Shown here in pieces: positions 55,477 to 64,000 of a stretch of DNA of 64,000 bases. The notes below the pieces were generated by a model. It was not told the origin of the DNA, searched no databases, and saw only the letters and a program-made list of their open reading frames with translations. Position 1 is the first letter of the stretch. Each line of letters starts with the position of its first letter. The DNA lies in assembly GCF_003515075.1 (NCBI RefSeq), contig NZ_QWLV01000008.1, positions 68,367 through 132,366 on the forward strand. The letters run 5' to 3'. This DNA is from Sphingomonas gilva. Its GTDB lineage: Bacteria; Pseudomonadota; Alphaproteobacteria; Sphingomonadales; Sphingomonadaceae. The position numbers and the translations under genes are program-made.

Positions 55477-56373
55477 TCAAAAATACCCCTCCTGCTTCTT
55501 CTTCTCCATGCTCGCCGCCTGGTCATGGTCGATCGCGCGGCCCTGGCGCTCGCTGGTGGTGGTCAGCAGCATCTCCTGGATCACGTCGGTAAGCGTCGCC
55601 GCGTCGCTCTCGACCGCGCCGGTCAGCGGATAGCAGCCGAGCGTGCGGAAGCGGATCGAACGCTCGACGGGAACCTCGCCTTCGCGCAGCGGAAAGCGCT
55701 CGTCATCGACCATCAGGATCAGCCCGTCGCGCTCCACCGTCGGCCGCGGCGCGGCGAAATAGAGCGGGACGATCTCGATCCCCTCGCGCCGGATATATTG
55801 CCAGATGTCGAGCTCGGTCCAGTTGCTGATCGGGAAGACACGGATGCTCTCGCCCTTGGCCTTGCGCGCATTGTACAGCCGCCACAGCTCGGGCCGCTGG
55901 TTCTTGGGGTCCCAGCGGTGGTTGGCGGAGCGGAAGCTGAACACGCGCTCCTTCGCCCGGCTCTTCTCCTCGTCGCGCCGCGCGCCGCCGAACGCCGCGT
56001 CGAAGCCGTATTTGTCGAGCGCCTGCTTGAGTCCCTCGGTCTTCCACATGTCGGTGTGGAGGCTGCCGTGATCGAACGGATTGATTCCCTGGCGCTCGGC
56101 GTCGGGGTTGCGATGGACGATCAGCTCCATCCCCGCCTCGGCGGCCGCCCGGTCGCGCAGCTCGTACATAGCGCGGAACTTCCATGTCGTATCGACATGC
56201 ATCAGCGGGAATGGCGGCGGCGAGGGATGGAAGGCCTTCTTCGCCAGGTGGAGCATCACCGCCGAATCCTTGCCGATCGAATAGAGCATCACCGGCTTCC
56301 CCGCCTCGGCGGCGACCTCGCGCAGGATGTGGATGCTCTCGGCTTCGAGGCGGTCGAGATGGGTCAGGGACAT
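55477..56373 (-). CDS. cysD: Sulfate adenylyltransferase small subunit
   Basis: A PP-loop ATP pyrophosphatase-family enzyme of 298 residues. The PP-loop [17 protein letters not shown] is near residue 33, followed by [19 protein letters not shown] near 55 and [20 protein letters not shown] near 120. With CysN it forms the ATP sulfurylase that makes APS. ATG 56373 is preferred; the frame is open further upstream but without a ribosome site. It is the first gene of the cysD-cysNC-cysQ unit. Confidence 0.94.
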   Translation of the reverse strand: MSLTHLDRLEAESIHILREVAAEAGKPVMLYSIGKDSAVMLHLAKKAFHPSPPPFPLMHVDTTWKFRAMYELRDRAAAEAGMELIVHRNPDAERQGINPFDHGSLHTDMWKTEGLKQALDKYGFDAAFGGARRDEEKSRAKERVFSFRSANHRWDPKNQRPELWRLYNARKAKGESIRVFPISNWTELDIWQYIRREGIEIVPLYFAAPRPTVERDGLILMVDDERFPLREGEVPVERSIRFRTLGCYPLTGAVESDAATLTDVIQEMLLTTTSERQGRAIDHDQAASMEKKKQEGYF

Positions 56374-56498
56374 GAGGTGATGCAATCTAGGTGGGGGAAT
56401 AGGAATTCTGCAGCGGCGACTTCGCATGCCAATGTGCGATGCCCCTCCATTCGATGCGACCAAAATTTTCTTTTGTGGGGTACGGGATGAGCGCGCCG

Positions 56499-57407
56499 CT
56501 ATGCGCTGAGGTCCCGGCGATCACGCACCGCTATCCGGTTGTTGCGGTCGAGCACATCTATGGTGAAACCGCGCTGGATGAGGATATCGCTGATATCGTC
56601 TTCCTTGGCTTCGAATATGATCCCTCGGCATTTGTCGATGGTCGCCGCCGCACCTGCCATCGCCAGGCGTTCCGCGCCCTCGAGATCGATCTTCAACAGA
56701 TTGATCGTCTCGATGCCTGCGGTAGCTTCATCCAACGTCGTCGTCGTCACGTCGATTCGTTCGCCGGCGCCGTCACGATGAGCGATGCTGGCTGAACCGA
56801 ACAGACGCGTCGGTACAATCGCGCTGACGATTCTTCCCGCAGTATCGGCCAAAGCCCGTTCCACCACCTCGACATTATCGAGATCGTTCAATGCGACGTT
56901 CCTGCGCAGGCAGGAGGCGGTAGAAGGAATCATCTCGATGGCCACCACACGACCGCTCTCGCCCACCAAGTGCGCGGCCAACACGGTGAAGACTCCGTTG
57001 TTGGCGCCCGCATCTACGAAAACGTCACCTTTCGACAGAGATCGTCTGATGATTTCAAGAACATGTCGTTCCCGCGACGGCAAGATATGGTAAAGATCGT
57101 CACTATCCGCTCGTACAAAGAAAACGCCGATCCCCTTGGCCCTTAGCGTTGCGTTCCAGGACAGCATGGGGCGCTTCCAGCCATTGAGTCCGCCCGCACT
57201 TGTCAAGGGTGAGGCAGCGATCGAGGCAAGCCAGCGTCCAGCGCTGCCTTTGCCGACCGGCTTCGTTTCAATCGCGACGAAAGCCCATTGCCAAAGGCGT
57301 CGAACATAAAGTCTCGGAGCATGAATCACCGTCTTGGCCGGAGCGGGCAAACGGCCGATCAGGCGGCGAACCGGCTTAGGAACAAGCCCTCGTAGACTCA
57401 AATCCAT
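56499..57407 (-). CDS. FkbM-family SAM-dependent methyltransferase
   Basis: A protein of about 302 residues. Motif [21 protein letters not shown] near residue 125, [20 protein letters not shown] following, and the FkbM-type [18 protein letters not shown] near 235 identify the family, which O-methylates hydroxyl groups of sugars and polyketides. ATG 57407 is preferred because AAGGGGG lies just upstream; a GTG at 57428 is also in frame. Its position between the cys genes and the beta-helix protein suggests methylation of the polysaccharide, but this is inference. Confidence 0.84.
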   Translation of the reverse strand: MDLSLRGLVPKPVRRLIGRLPAPAKTVIHAPRLYVRRLWQWAFVAIETKPVGKGSAGRWLASIAASPLTSAGGLNGWKRPMLSWNATLRAKGIGVFFVRADSDDLYHILPSRERHVLEIIRRSLSKGDVFVDAGANNGVFTVLAAHLVGESGRVVAIEMIPSTASCLRRNVALNDLDNVEVVERALADTAGRIVSAIVPTRLFGSASIAHRDGAGERIDVTTTTLDEATAGIETINLLKIDLEGAERLAMAGAAATIDKCRGIIFEAKEDDISDILIQRGFTIDVLDRNNRIAVRDRRDLSA

Positions 57408-57473
57408 GAAGCCCCCTTCGCGTTCCACTTAGCATGCCGCCAAACATTGGCACAATGCGACGTTGCCTTCCAT

Positions 57474-58871
57474 CTATCCGTTACGCTCGAGAATCGTCCC
57501 GTTCAGCTCCAAACTTCCCTGTATGATTGAGCGGCCGATGGCGACCGGGCCGGTGATGCGGTTGCGGCCTTGGAAGGTGCCCCGCGTGTGCGCGACCTTG
57601 TCGGATCGCTGGGACATGATGCAGTCGCGGTAGATCGGCCCGACGCTCCACGGCAGCACGCCGTCATGCGTGAGCAGGAAGCGGCAGCGGTCGAACAACA
57701 CGTTCTGCGCACGCGAAAGGTCCGCGATCAGGTTCTTGCGCATCGTGAGCTTGCCCGTTGGCGATAATTTGGGATCGTCACGGAAATCGCAATCGACGAA
57801 GCGTGCCGCCTTGGCCGGATCGGGGTCGCCGAACGCGTGCACCAGCGTGCCGACGAACAGACAGGAATCGAAGGCGAAACCGGGCTTGCGCGGCCAGGCG
57901 CTCCAGTTGGAGGTGCCGATGAAGCTGCATTTCACAAACCTCACGTCGGCGCTGTCTCCCGAATCGGCGACCATGCCACAGCCGCGATTGTCCGCGAAAC
58001 GGCAATCCGAAAGCCGAAGGTTGCGGATTTTCTTGCCGCGCTGCGCCTCGATGTCCAGTCCGGCAGCAGGCGCGCTCGCCACCCTGCCGCGCGCCGTCCG
58101 GGTGAATGAACAACCCGACAGCTCATAGCCGCGGCCGCCGACGATGCTCATGCCCTGCCGCCCGTTCGCGTCGGCCCGCAAGCCGATCAGGCGGCGGCGC
58201 ACCCCGGGAGTCGCCCGGTCGACGCCGTCGATGTAGAACCCGTCCTGCGCATGGTGATGCGAATGAACATTGGTCAGCGTTTCGGGTCCGCTGTTGTTTC
58301 TTAGGGCCAGGCCTCCAGTCGCGATCTGCCAGCCCTTGTCGCCATATTTTCCGCCGACGACATGGGCGTCCTGATTTCCGTCCAGCTCGATATCATCGAT
58401 CTCGACCGCCCCGGTGCATTGCTCGACAAGGATCATGTGACGGTAGGGCCGTTGTACCACGCCGCCGTCTTTCCGGCGATTCTGGCCTTGTTTCGGCGTG
58501 CCGTCGGCCTGGAACACACCGTAGCGCTGGCCGGCCGCGCAGCGCAGTCGCGCACCGTTTCCACGGATCGTCAGCGGCTTGGCGCACCCCTTGAACACCA
58601 TCAGTTCGGCGGCCGACAGCCGACCGTCACGGCCGGGTCTCTGGGTGCCGACGATGTAGGTCGTCCTGCGCAGCACGATCGTGCCGCCTCCGTCGGCCGT
58701 GACCTTCGCCGATAGCCGCGCGAAGGCTGCGCTGTCGTCCGTGCGGCCATCGCCCTTGGCCCCGAACATTTCCGGCGTCAGCGCCTGGTCGCTCCCTGCC
58801 GACAGAGCGCGCGCGCCCACCATTCCGGGCAGCATGGCAGACGCCATCAGCAGATCGCGGCGATGCAACAC
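57474..58871 (-). CDS. Exported right-handed beta-helix protein (pectate lyase 3 superfamily)
   Basis: A 465-residue protein with a twin-arginine-like leader (HRRDLLMASAMLPGMVGA). The mature part begins with the typical TPEMFGAKGDGRTDDSAAF segment of the pectate-lyase-3 superfamily, followed by many short beta-rung repeats such as EIDDIELDGNQDAH, LRLSDCRFADNRGCG and VRFVKCSFIG. Such proteins bind or cleave acidic polysaccharides and are often found in EPS loci as lyases or chain-length-modifying enzymes. Substrate and catalytic residues cannot be assigned. It lies on the same strand as the FkbM and ROK genes, 32 nt after the latter. Confidence 0.78.
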   Translation of the reverse strand: MLHRRDLLMASAMLPGMVGARALSAGSDQALTPEMFGAKGDGRTDDSAAFARLSAKVTADGGGTIVLRRTTYIVGTQRPGRDGRLSAAELMVFKGCAKPLTIRGNGARLRCAAGQRYGVFQADGTPKQGQNRRKDGGVVQRPYRHMILVEQCTGAVEIDDIELDGNQDAHVVGGKYGDKGWQIATGGLALRNNSGPETLTNVHSHHHAQDGFYIDGVDRATPGVRRRLIGLRADANGRQGMSIVGGRGYELSGCSFTRTARGRVASAPAAGLDIEAQRGKKIRNLRLSDCRFADNRGCGMVADSGDSADVRFVKCSFIGTSNWSAWPRKPGFAFDSCLFVGTLVHAFGDPDPAKAARFVDCDFRDDPKLSPTGKLTMRKNLIADLSRAQNVLFDRCRFLLTHDGVLPWSVGPIYRDCIMSQRSDKVAHTRGTFQGRNRITGPVAIGRSIIQGSLELNGTILERNG

Positions 58872-58903
58872 GTTTTCACTCCGTCACGGCCAAGCCCGCG
58901 AAG

Positions 58904-59770
58904 CTACCCGCGTTCCGCCGCCATCGCCAGCGCCAGCGCGCCGAGCAGACCGGAACGGTCGCCCAATCCCGGCGCGCGGATCAGATCGGCGGGGCTGGCG
59001 AAATAGCCGGCCGCCAGGCGGGCGTATTCGCCGCGCACGCGGTCGATCAGCCCCGGCGTCGCCATCACCCCGCCCCCCATCACCACCACCTGCGGAGACA
59101 GGACCGCCACGACATTCTGCACCAGCTGCGCCAGATAGTGCGCCTCGATCATGTGCGCCGGATGGTCGGCGGGCAGCTCTGACAGCGATGCGCCGTGGCG
59201 GGCGATGATCGACGGCCCGTTGGCCAGCCCTTCGGCGCAATCGCCGTGAAACGGGCAGATGCCTGCGAGGCCGGCGTCGTCGGGATGCCGCGAAACGCGG
59301 ACATGCCCCATTTCCGGGTGGCGCGCGCCGTGCACCGGCCGGCCGCCGATCGCGGCGCCTCCGCCGATCCCCGTGCCCACCGTCAGATAGACCAGGCTCG
59401 CCGCCCCCTGCCCCGAGCCCCAGCGCGCTTCGCCGATCGCGGCGGCGTTGACGTCGGTGTCGAAGCCGACGGGCGCGGCGAAGCCGGAGAGCGCGCCGGC
59501 CATGTCCGCGCCGCTCCATCCCGGCTTGGGCGTGTCGGCTATGTGGCCCCAGGCGGGATCGGCGCGGTCGAGGATCACCGGCCCGAAGCTGCCGATGCCG
59601 AATGCCGCTATTGTGTGCTCGGCGAACCAGTCGCGCATTCGGCCCAGCGTTTCGGCGGGCGTAGTCGTCGGGATACGCTTGGTCGCGATCACCCGATCGG
59701 GCCCGCTCGCGACGCCGAGCACGAACTTGGTGCCGCCCGCCTCGACGCAGCCGTACAGCGCCTCACCCAT
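58904..59770 (-). CDS. ROK-family fructokinase
   Basis: A 288-residue sugar kinase. The ATP-binding GCVEAGGTKFVLGVA is near residue 8, TDVNAAAIGEARWGSG near 105, and the zinc-binding ROK signature has His155-type H, then GICPFHGDCAEGLANGPS near 170, which matches bacterial ROK fructokinases such as Bacillus YdhR. It phosphorylates fructose to fructose-6-phosphate, which can feed sugar-nucleotide synthesis. The start overlaps the tiny DUF2474 gene by 8 nt, so it is read with the cyd genes, an unusual neighbourhood. Confidence 0.87.
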   Translation of the reverse strand: MGEALYGCVEAGGTKFVLGVASGPDRVIATKRIPTTTPAETLGRMRDWFAEHTIAAFGIGSFGPVILDRADPAWGHIADTPKPGWSGADMAGALSGFAAPVGFDTDVNAAAIGEARWGSGQGAASLVYLTVGTGIGGGAAIGGRPVHGARHPEMGHVRVSRHPDDAGLAGICPFHGDCAEGLANGPSIIARHGASLSELPADHPAHMIEAHYLAQLVQNVVAVLSPQVVVMGGGVMATPGLIDRVRGEYARLAAGYFASPADLIRAPGLGDRSGLLGALALAMAAERG

Positions 59771-59876
59771 TCAGCCATGTCCGTATGATCAGGGCGACGA
59801 TGCCCAGCACCGCGACGCTAGCCGCCCACAGTCCGACGAACCAGCCCAGCCGCCGCCATAGGGGCCGCTCGCTCAA
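59763..59876 (-). CDS. DUF2474-family small membrane protein of the cyd/cio oxidase (37 residues)
   Basis: A 37-residue protein with one membrane helix. It reads LSERPLWRRLGWFVGLWAAS at the N-terminus, then an Ala/Val/Ile-rich stretch, and RTWLNG at the end. This pattern of basic/aromatic start and a single helix is that of the DUF2474 family found after cydB or cioB. It begins with TTG (59876) overlapping the cydB stop as TTGA, and its stop overlaps the ROK ATG. It probably stabilises the oxidase, as CydX does. It is easily missed because of its size and start codon. Confidence 0.8.
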   Translation of the reverse strand: MSERPLWRRLGWFVGLWAASVAVLGIVALIIRTWLNG

Positions 59877-60886
59877 TGATAGCCCTCATGCCCGGTCTTG
59901 CCGCGGAACACCCAATAGCTGAACGCGGTGTAGGCGAGGATGACGGGGATCATGATCCCCGCGCCGATCAGCATGAACACCTGGCTCTTCTCGGGCGCGG
60001 CGGCGTCCCAGATGCTGATGCGGCCGGGCACGATGTCCGGCCAGATCGATATGCCGAGGCCGATCATGCTCAGGAGGAAGAGGTTCAGCGAGAGCAGGAA
60101 GGGCAGCCCGTCGCGGCCGCCGCCAATCCCGGTCCAGGCGAAATAGGCGCTGCCGACCACGAGCAGCGGCATCGGCACCGTCGCCAGCAGGCCCGGAAAG
60201 ACGAACCAGCGCTCATAATATTGTCCCTCTAGGAACGGCGTCGCGGCGCTGACCGCGCCCAGCGCGACGACGGTCGCGGGGACGAGCCATCTGGCGAAGC
60301 GGCGGGCGTCGTCGCGCGTGCCGCCGTCGGTCTTCCAGATCAGGAAGGTCGCGCCGAGCAGCGCGTAGCCGGTCATGATCGCGAGGCCGGTGAGCAATGT
60401 GAACGGCGTCGCCCAGTCCCACCAGCCGCCGGCATAGGCGCGGCCCTCGACATCGATTCCCTGCAGGAGCGCGCCCAGCGTCACGCCTTGGGCGAAGGCG
60501 GCGAGCGCCGATCCGCCGGTGAAGGCGAAATCCCAGAAGGCGCGGTGGCGCGGGTCGCGCCAGCGGAACTCGAACGCCACGCCGCGGAACACCAGGCCCA
60601 GCAGCATCGCGATCAGCGGCGCATAGAGCGCCGGCAGGATAACCGCATAGGCAAGCGGAAATGCCGCCATCAACCCCCCACCCCCCAGCACCAGCCAGGT
60701 CTCGTTGCCGTCCCACACCGGCGCGATCGCGTTCATCGCAGTGTCGCGCTCTTTGCCGACGCGAAAGAAGGGGAACAGCAGGCCGATGCCGAGATCGAAT
60801 CCGTCGAGCACCACATAGGCCGCAACCGCGAAGGCGATGACGAACGCCCAGATGACCGTCAGGTCGGCGTTGACCGCGAGGTCCAT
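59873..60886 (-). CDS. cydB: Cytochrome bd-type quinol oxidase subunit II
   Basis: A 337-residue membrane protein with the family signature VLDGFDLGIGLLFPF near residue 27, WDGNETWLVLGGGGL near 55 and many hydrophobic helices. With CydA it forms the quinol oxidase. ATG 60886 overlaps the cydA stop as TGATG. The tiny DUF2474 gene overlaps its stop. Confidence 0.94.
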   Translation of the reverse strand: MDLAVNADLTVIWAFVIAFAVAAYVVLDGFDLGIGLLFPFFRVGKERDTAMNAIAPVWDGNETWLVLGGGGLMAAFPLAYAVILPALYAPLIAMLLGLVFRGVAFEFRWRDPRHRAFWDFAFTGGSALAAFAQGVTLGALLQGIDVEGRAYAGGWWDWATPFTLLTGLAIMTGYALLGATFLIWKTDGGTRDDARRFARWLVPATVVALGAVSAATPFLEGQYYERWFVFPGLLATVPMPLLVVGSAYFAWTGIGGGRDGLPFLLSLNLFLLSMIGLGISIWPDIVPGRISIWDAAAPEKSQVFMLIGAGIMIPVILAYTAFSYWVFRGKTGHEGYH

Positions 60887-62313
60887 CACGCGCCTCCCCG
60901 GGTGTCGGCGGGATGGCCCTGTGCCGGGCCGGGCGTGATGCCGGCGGTGCGGATCGGCCCGTCCTCCTGTTCGATGACGCCCGCCTCATGGGGATGCGGC
61001 GCCTTGGCGGCGAGGCGCAATATGTACCAGGTGCCCGCGCCGAAGACGAAGAAATAGACGATGACGAACGCCATCAGCGACGCGCCTACGGCGGGCGCAG
61101 CGAGCGGCGAGGCGCTGTCGGCGGTCAGCAGATGGCCGTAGATGGTGTAGGGCTGGCGCCCCACCTCGGTCGTCACCCAACCCGCCAGCACCGCGATGAA
61201 GCCCGACGGCCCCATCAGGATTGCGGCGCGGTGCAGCCAATGCCAGTCGTAGAGTTTCTTGCGGACCCGCGCGAGCAGGCTCCACAGCCCCAGCCCCAGC
61301 ATCAGGAAGCCGATCCCGACCATGATGCGGAAAGACCAGAAGACGATGGCGACCGGCGGCTCACGATCGTCGGGGATCGTGTCCAGCCCGGCCAGCGGCG
61401 CGTTCGGATCGTGCTTCAGGATCAGCGACGACGCCTTGGGAATTTCGATGGCATAATCGACGCGCTTCTCCTCCGGGTTGGGAATGCCTAGCAGGATCAG
61501 CGGCGCACCGTCGGGATGGCTGTCATAATGCCCCTCCATCGCCATCACCTTGGCGGGCTGGTGCTCCAGCGTGTTGAGCCCGTGCATGTCGCCGGCGAAG
61601 ATCTGCACCGGCGCGACCAGCGCCGCCATCCACATCGCCATCGAGAACATCTTGCGGGCATGCGGATTGCCCTTGTCCTTCAGCAGGTGCCACGCGCCGA
61701 CCGCGCCGACCGCGAGCGCAGTGGTCAGATATGCGGCGATCACGGTGTGGACCAGCCGATAGGGAAAGCTGGGATTGAAGACGATTTGGGTCCAGGGCGC
61801 GGCCGGCACGAACTGGCCGTCCGCGTTGATCGCGAAGCCCACCGGCGTGTGCATCCAGCTGTTGACCGAGAGAATCCAGAAGGCCGAGATGAAGGTGCCG
61901 ATCGCCACCATCAGCGTCGCGGCGAAGTGCAGCCCCTTTCCCACCCGCTGCATCCCGAACAGCATCACCCCCAGGAATCCGGCTTCGAGGAAGAAAGCGG
62001 TCAGCACCTCATAGGCCATCAGCGGGCCGATGACGGGCCCCGCCTTGTCGGAGAAGACCGACCAGTTGGTGCCGAACTGATAGGACATGACTATCCCTGA
62101 GACGACGCCCATCGCGAAGGCGACGGCGAAGATCTTCAGCCAGTATTTGAACAGGTCGAGGTAGAGCGCCTTGCCGGTCTTCAGCCACAGCGCTTCCAGA
62201 ACCGCCAGATAGCTCGCCAGCCCGATCGAAAAGGCCGGGAAGATGAAATGGAAGCTCACCGTGAAGGCGAACTGGATACGCGCCAGGATCAGCGCGTCCA
62301 TCTGGTCGAACAT
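60886..62313 (-). CDS. cydA: Cytochrome bd-type quinol oxidase subunit I (short-Q-loop, cyanide-insensitive-like)
   Basis: A 475-residue membrane protein that oxidises quinol and reduces oxygen. LILARIQFAFTVSFHFIFPA near residue 9 contains the haem-ligand histidine, and GRQPYTIYGHLLTADSASP near 390 is the conserved region before the last helices. The protein is shorter than E. coli CydA (522) and lacks the long Q-loop insert, as in CioA of Pseudomonas. With DUF2474 downstream this favours the cyanide-insensitive subgroup. The upstream region is divergent from the receptor gene at 62486. Confidence 0.93.
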   Translation of the reverse strand: MFDQMDALILARIQFAFTVSFHFIFPAFSIGLASYLAVLEALWLKTGKALYLDLFKYWLKIFAVAFAMGVVSGIVMSYQFGTNWSVFSDKAGPVIGPLMAYEVLTAFFLEAGFLGVMLFGMQRVGKGLHFAATLMVAIGTFISAFWILSVNSWMHTPVGFAINADGQFVPAAPWTQIVFNPSFPYRLVHTVIAAYLTTALAVGAVGAWHLLKDKGNPHARKMFSMAMWMAALVAPVQIFAGDMHGLNTLEHQPAKVMAMEGHYDSHPDGAPLILLGIPNPEEKRVDYAIEIPKASSLILKHDPNAPLAGLDTIPDDREPPVAIVFWSFRIMVGIGFLMLGLGLWSLLARVRKKLYDWHWLHRAAILMGPSGFIAVLAGWVTTEVGRQPYTIYGHLLTADSASPLAAPAVGASLMAFVIVYFFVFGAGTWYILRLAAKAPHPHEAGVIEQEDGPIRTAGITPGPAQGHPADTRGGA

Positions 62314-62368
62314 GGTCTTGGGCCTCGCTCGCGCCCGCCATTACACCGCGCATGCGCATGCGGAAAGG

Positions 62369-62391
62369 GCAATCGCCGCTGCGGCGATTGC
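62369..62391. promoter_or_regulatory. Perfect inverted repeat in the cydA upstream region
   Basis: GCAATCGCCG (62369-62378) and CGGCGATTGC (62382-62391) are perfect complements with a 3-nt spacer, 56 nt upstream of the cydA start. It could be a regulator site or a short hairpin at the 5' end of a transcript. It does not look like a consensus FNR box. Confidence 0.4.
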
Positions 62392-62485
62392 GCGCCATGC
62401 AATTCGTTTCGAGCAGGCTCGTTCGGCACAGTTCTGATACAATTGCCGGTTAGCGCGGCCTCACAATTGTCTGAGAAAGTCCGCC

Positions 62486-64000
62486 ATGCGTCTTGCCGCC
62501 CTGTTCCTGCTGTCCGCGTCCTGGCCCGCGCTTGCGCAAGTGTCGCCGCCCGAGCCGCCCGCGAGCGAGGCGGAGGAGCAGGCGGCCGAAGCCGATGACG
62601 AGATGCTGGAAGACGAGCTCGCCGAAGAGATCGTCGTCGTCGGCAGCAGCCGTCCGCGCGGTTCGGTGATCGGCGATATCGAGCCCGAGGTGACGCTCGA
62701 TGCGCGCGACATCCGCGCCTATGGCGCGAGCAACCTCGCCGAGCTGCTCGAGGAACTATCGCCCCTGACCGGCAGCATCCAGGGCCGCGGCGAGGGATCG
62801 CCCGTGGTGCTGCTCGGCGGCCGCCGCATCTCCAGCTTCCGCGAGATCCGCGATCTTCCCCCCGAGGCGGTGGCGCGCGTCGACATCCTGCCCGAGGAGG
62901 TTGCGCTCAAATACGGCTATCGGGCCGATCAGAAGGTGGTCAACTTCGTCTTGCGCCGGCGTTTTGAGGCGGTGACGACCGAACTCGAAACGCGCCAGGC
63001 GACCGCCGGCGGGCGGCAGCAATATGAGGCCGACGTCAACTATCTGCGCATCGCCCAGGGCAGCCGCCTTTCGATCGACGGCGAATATGAGCGCGCCAAT
63101 CCGCTGTTCGAGGACGAGCGCGACCTGGTCGAGGCCGATCCCGACCGCACGCTCCAGTCGGCTTCGGACGCGGTCAAGCTCAACGGCAGCTATAACCGCA
63201 CCATCCTCGGCAACGTCTCGGCGACGCTCAGCGCCGAGCTGGAGGGCGAGGACAGCCGCGCCGCGCTCGGCCGCGCGCTCGACGATTCGCAGCGCCTGCT
63301 GCGCGACCGCCGCACGCGCACCGGCAACGTCAACTATGCGCTGAACGGCGATCTCTCCCAATGGCAATGGTCGCTGTCGGGCGGCTACAACCGCGACTGG
63401 TCGACCACGCTGACAGATCGCGACATCGACGGCGGCGGCGTCCGCCGGGACCGTTCGGAATCGGTTTCCCAGACCATCGACACCGAAGGCACCGCGAGCG
63501 GCGAGCTGTTCGAGCTGCCTGCCGGCGCGGTCGCCACCACGCTGAAGGCCGGTTTCAACCTGCGCGACATCGCCAGCGAATCGACCCGCGGGGAGTTGTT
63601 CACCGCGACCGAGCTGTCGCGCGACCAGGCCAACGCCCAGGCCAATGTCGATATTCCGCTGCTCGATGACAGCGGTGTCGGCTCGCTGTCGGCCAACGCC
63701 AACGGCATGGTCGAGCAGCTTTCGGACTTCGGCACGCTCACCACGCTGGGCTACGGGCTCAACTGGGAGCCGCTCGACGATGTTCGGCTGATCGCATCGA
63801 TGACGCACGAGGAAGGCGCGCCGAGCATCCAGCAGCTGGGCAACCCGGTGCTGGTCACCCCCAATGTCCGCGTGCTCGACGTGACCACCGGCCAGACGGT
63901 GGACGTGACGCTGGTGGAAGGCGGCAATCCGGGCCTGCTCGCCGACAATCGCCGGGTGATGAAGCTCGGCCTGACCGCGAAGCCGGTACCGGAGACCGAC
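62486..64000 (+). CDS. TonB-dependent receptor-like outer-membrane protein (cut by right edge)
   Basis: 505 codons are visible and the frame is still open at the edge. A signal peptide ends at PALAQ near residue 18, followed by an acidic segment and EEIVVVGSSRPRG, a TonB-box-like stretch. The plug-like domain has LAELLEELSPLTGS, VVLLGGRRISSF and PEEVALKYGYRADQ, typical of a Sphingomonad receptor subgroup, and then barrel strands follow. It is divergent from cydA with 172 nt between. The ATG at 62486 is the only early start. The substrate is unknown. Confidence 0.85.
   Translation, partial: MRLAALFLLSASWPALAQVSPPEPPASEAEEQAAEADDEMLEDELAEEIVVVGSSRPRGSVIGDIEPEVTLDARDIRAYGASNLAELLEELSPLTGSIQGRGEGSPVVLLGGRRISSFREIRDLPPEAVARVDILPEEVALKYGYRADQKVVNFVLRRRFEAVTTELETRQATAGGRQQYEADVNYLRIAQGSRLSIDGEYERANPLFEDERDLVEADPDRTLQSASDAVKLNGSYNRTILGNVSATLSAELEGEDSRAALGRALDDSQRLLRDRRTRTGNVNYALNGDLSQWQWSLSGGYNRDWSTTLTDRDIDGGGVRRDRSESVSQTIDTEGTASGELFELPAGAVATTLKAGFNLRDIASESTRGELFTATELSRDQANAQANVDIPLLDDSGVGSLSANANGMVEQLSDFGTLTTLGYGLNWEPLDDVRLIASMTHEEGAPSIQQLGNPVLVTPNVRVLDVTTGQTVDVTLVEGGNPGLLADNRRVMKLGLTAKPVPETD

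Noticed and set aside
1..64000. tRNA, rRNA, insertion sequence, integrase or prophage
   Set aside because: No transposase or integrase motif and no recognisable RNA gene was found by reading both strands; a tRNA scan could not be run.

Overview
The window reads as chromosomal DNA of a high-GC alphaproteobacterium, most likely a member of the Sphingomonadaceae. The support is a large TonB-dependent receptor next to a sugar/lipid-type MFS gene, many acyl-CoA dehydrogenases, an exopolysaccharide (EPS) locus with rml genes in the order A-C-B-D (the order known from sphingan clusters), and dispersed paired inverted repeats. The genus is an inference. No rRNA, tRNA, CRISPR array, transposase or phage gene was seen.

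Region 1 (about 1-23 kb) is catabolic. It holds an MHS-type symporter (cut by the left edge), an acyl-CoA ligase, a beta-lactamase-fold esterase, a FadB-like hydratase/dehydrogenase fusion, an amidase, a matched pair of acyl-CoA dehydrogenase subunits and a TesB thioesterase. A divergent minus-strand operon follows (acyl-CoA dehydrogenase, Zn-alcohol dehydrogenase, APH-fold kinase, SDR) with a tandem-TetR regulator facing it. The kinase and dehydrogenase of that operon look like the two halves of the animal ACAD10/ACAD11 proteins, which phosphorylate 4-hydroxyacyl-CoA and then eliminate phosphate. This is the best candidate for an under-described system here. Six copies of a paired inverted repeat sit between these genes. 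A Spinster-like MFS transporter and a TonB-dependent receptor close the region.

Region 2 (about 23-52.5 kb) is an EPS locus. The plus-strand part encodes UDP-GlcNAc 2-epimerase, two nucleotide-sugar 6-dehydrogenases, a PPP-type phosphatase, a sugar epimerase, a Wza-like export lipoprotein, a tyrosine autokinase with a (Gly-Tyr)9 tail, a TPR/beta-domain protein and a Wzy/ligase-type membrane protein. After a bidirectional terminator come the initiating phosphoglycosyltransferase, glycosyltransferases, an EpsG-like polymerase, a HAD/membrane-protein pair, a sulfotransferase, rmlACBD, GT2/GT4/GT61 enzymes, two methyltransferases and a Wzx flippase.

Region 3 (about 52.5-58.9 kb) joins the EPS locus on the same strand and holds cysQ, cysNC and cysD (PAPS synthesis and PAP removal), an FkbM methyltransferase and an exported beta-helix protein. 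With the sulfotransferase at 41.9 kb this suggests that the polysaccharide is sulfated.

Region 4 (about 58.9-64 kb) holds a ROK fructokinase coupled to a cydA-cydB-DUF2474 quinol oxidase operon, and a divergent TonB-dependent receptor cut by the right edge. Protein functions are assigned from recognisable motifs only; no database search was run.
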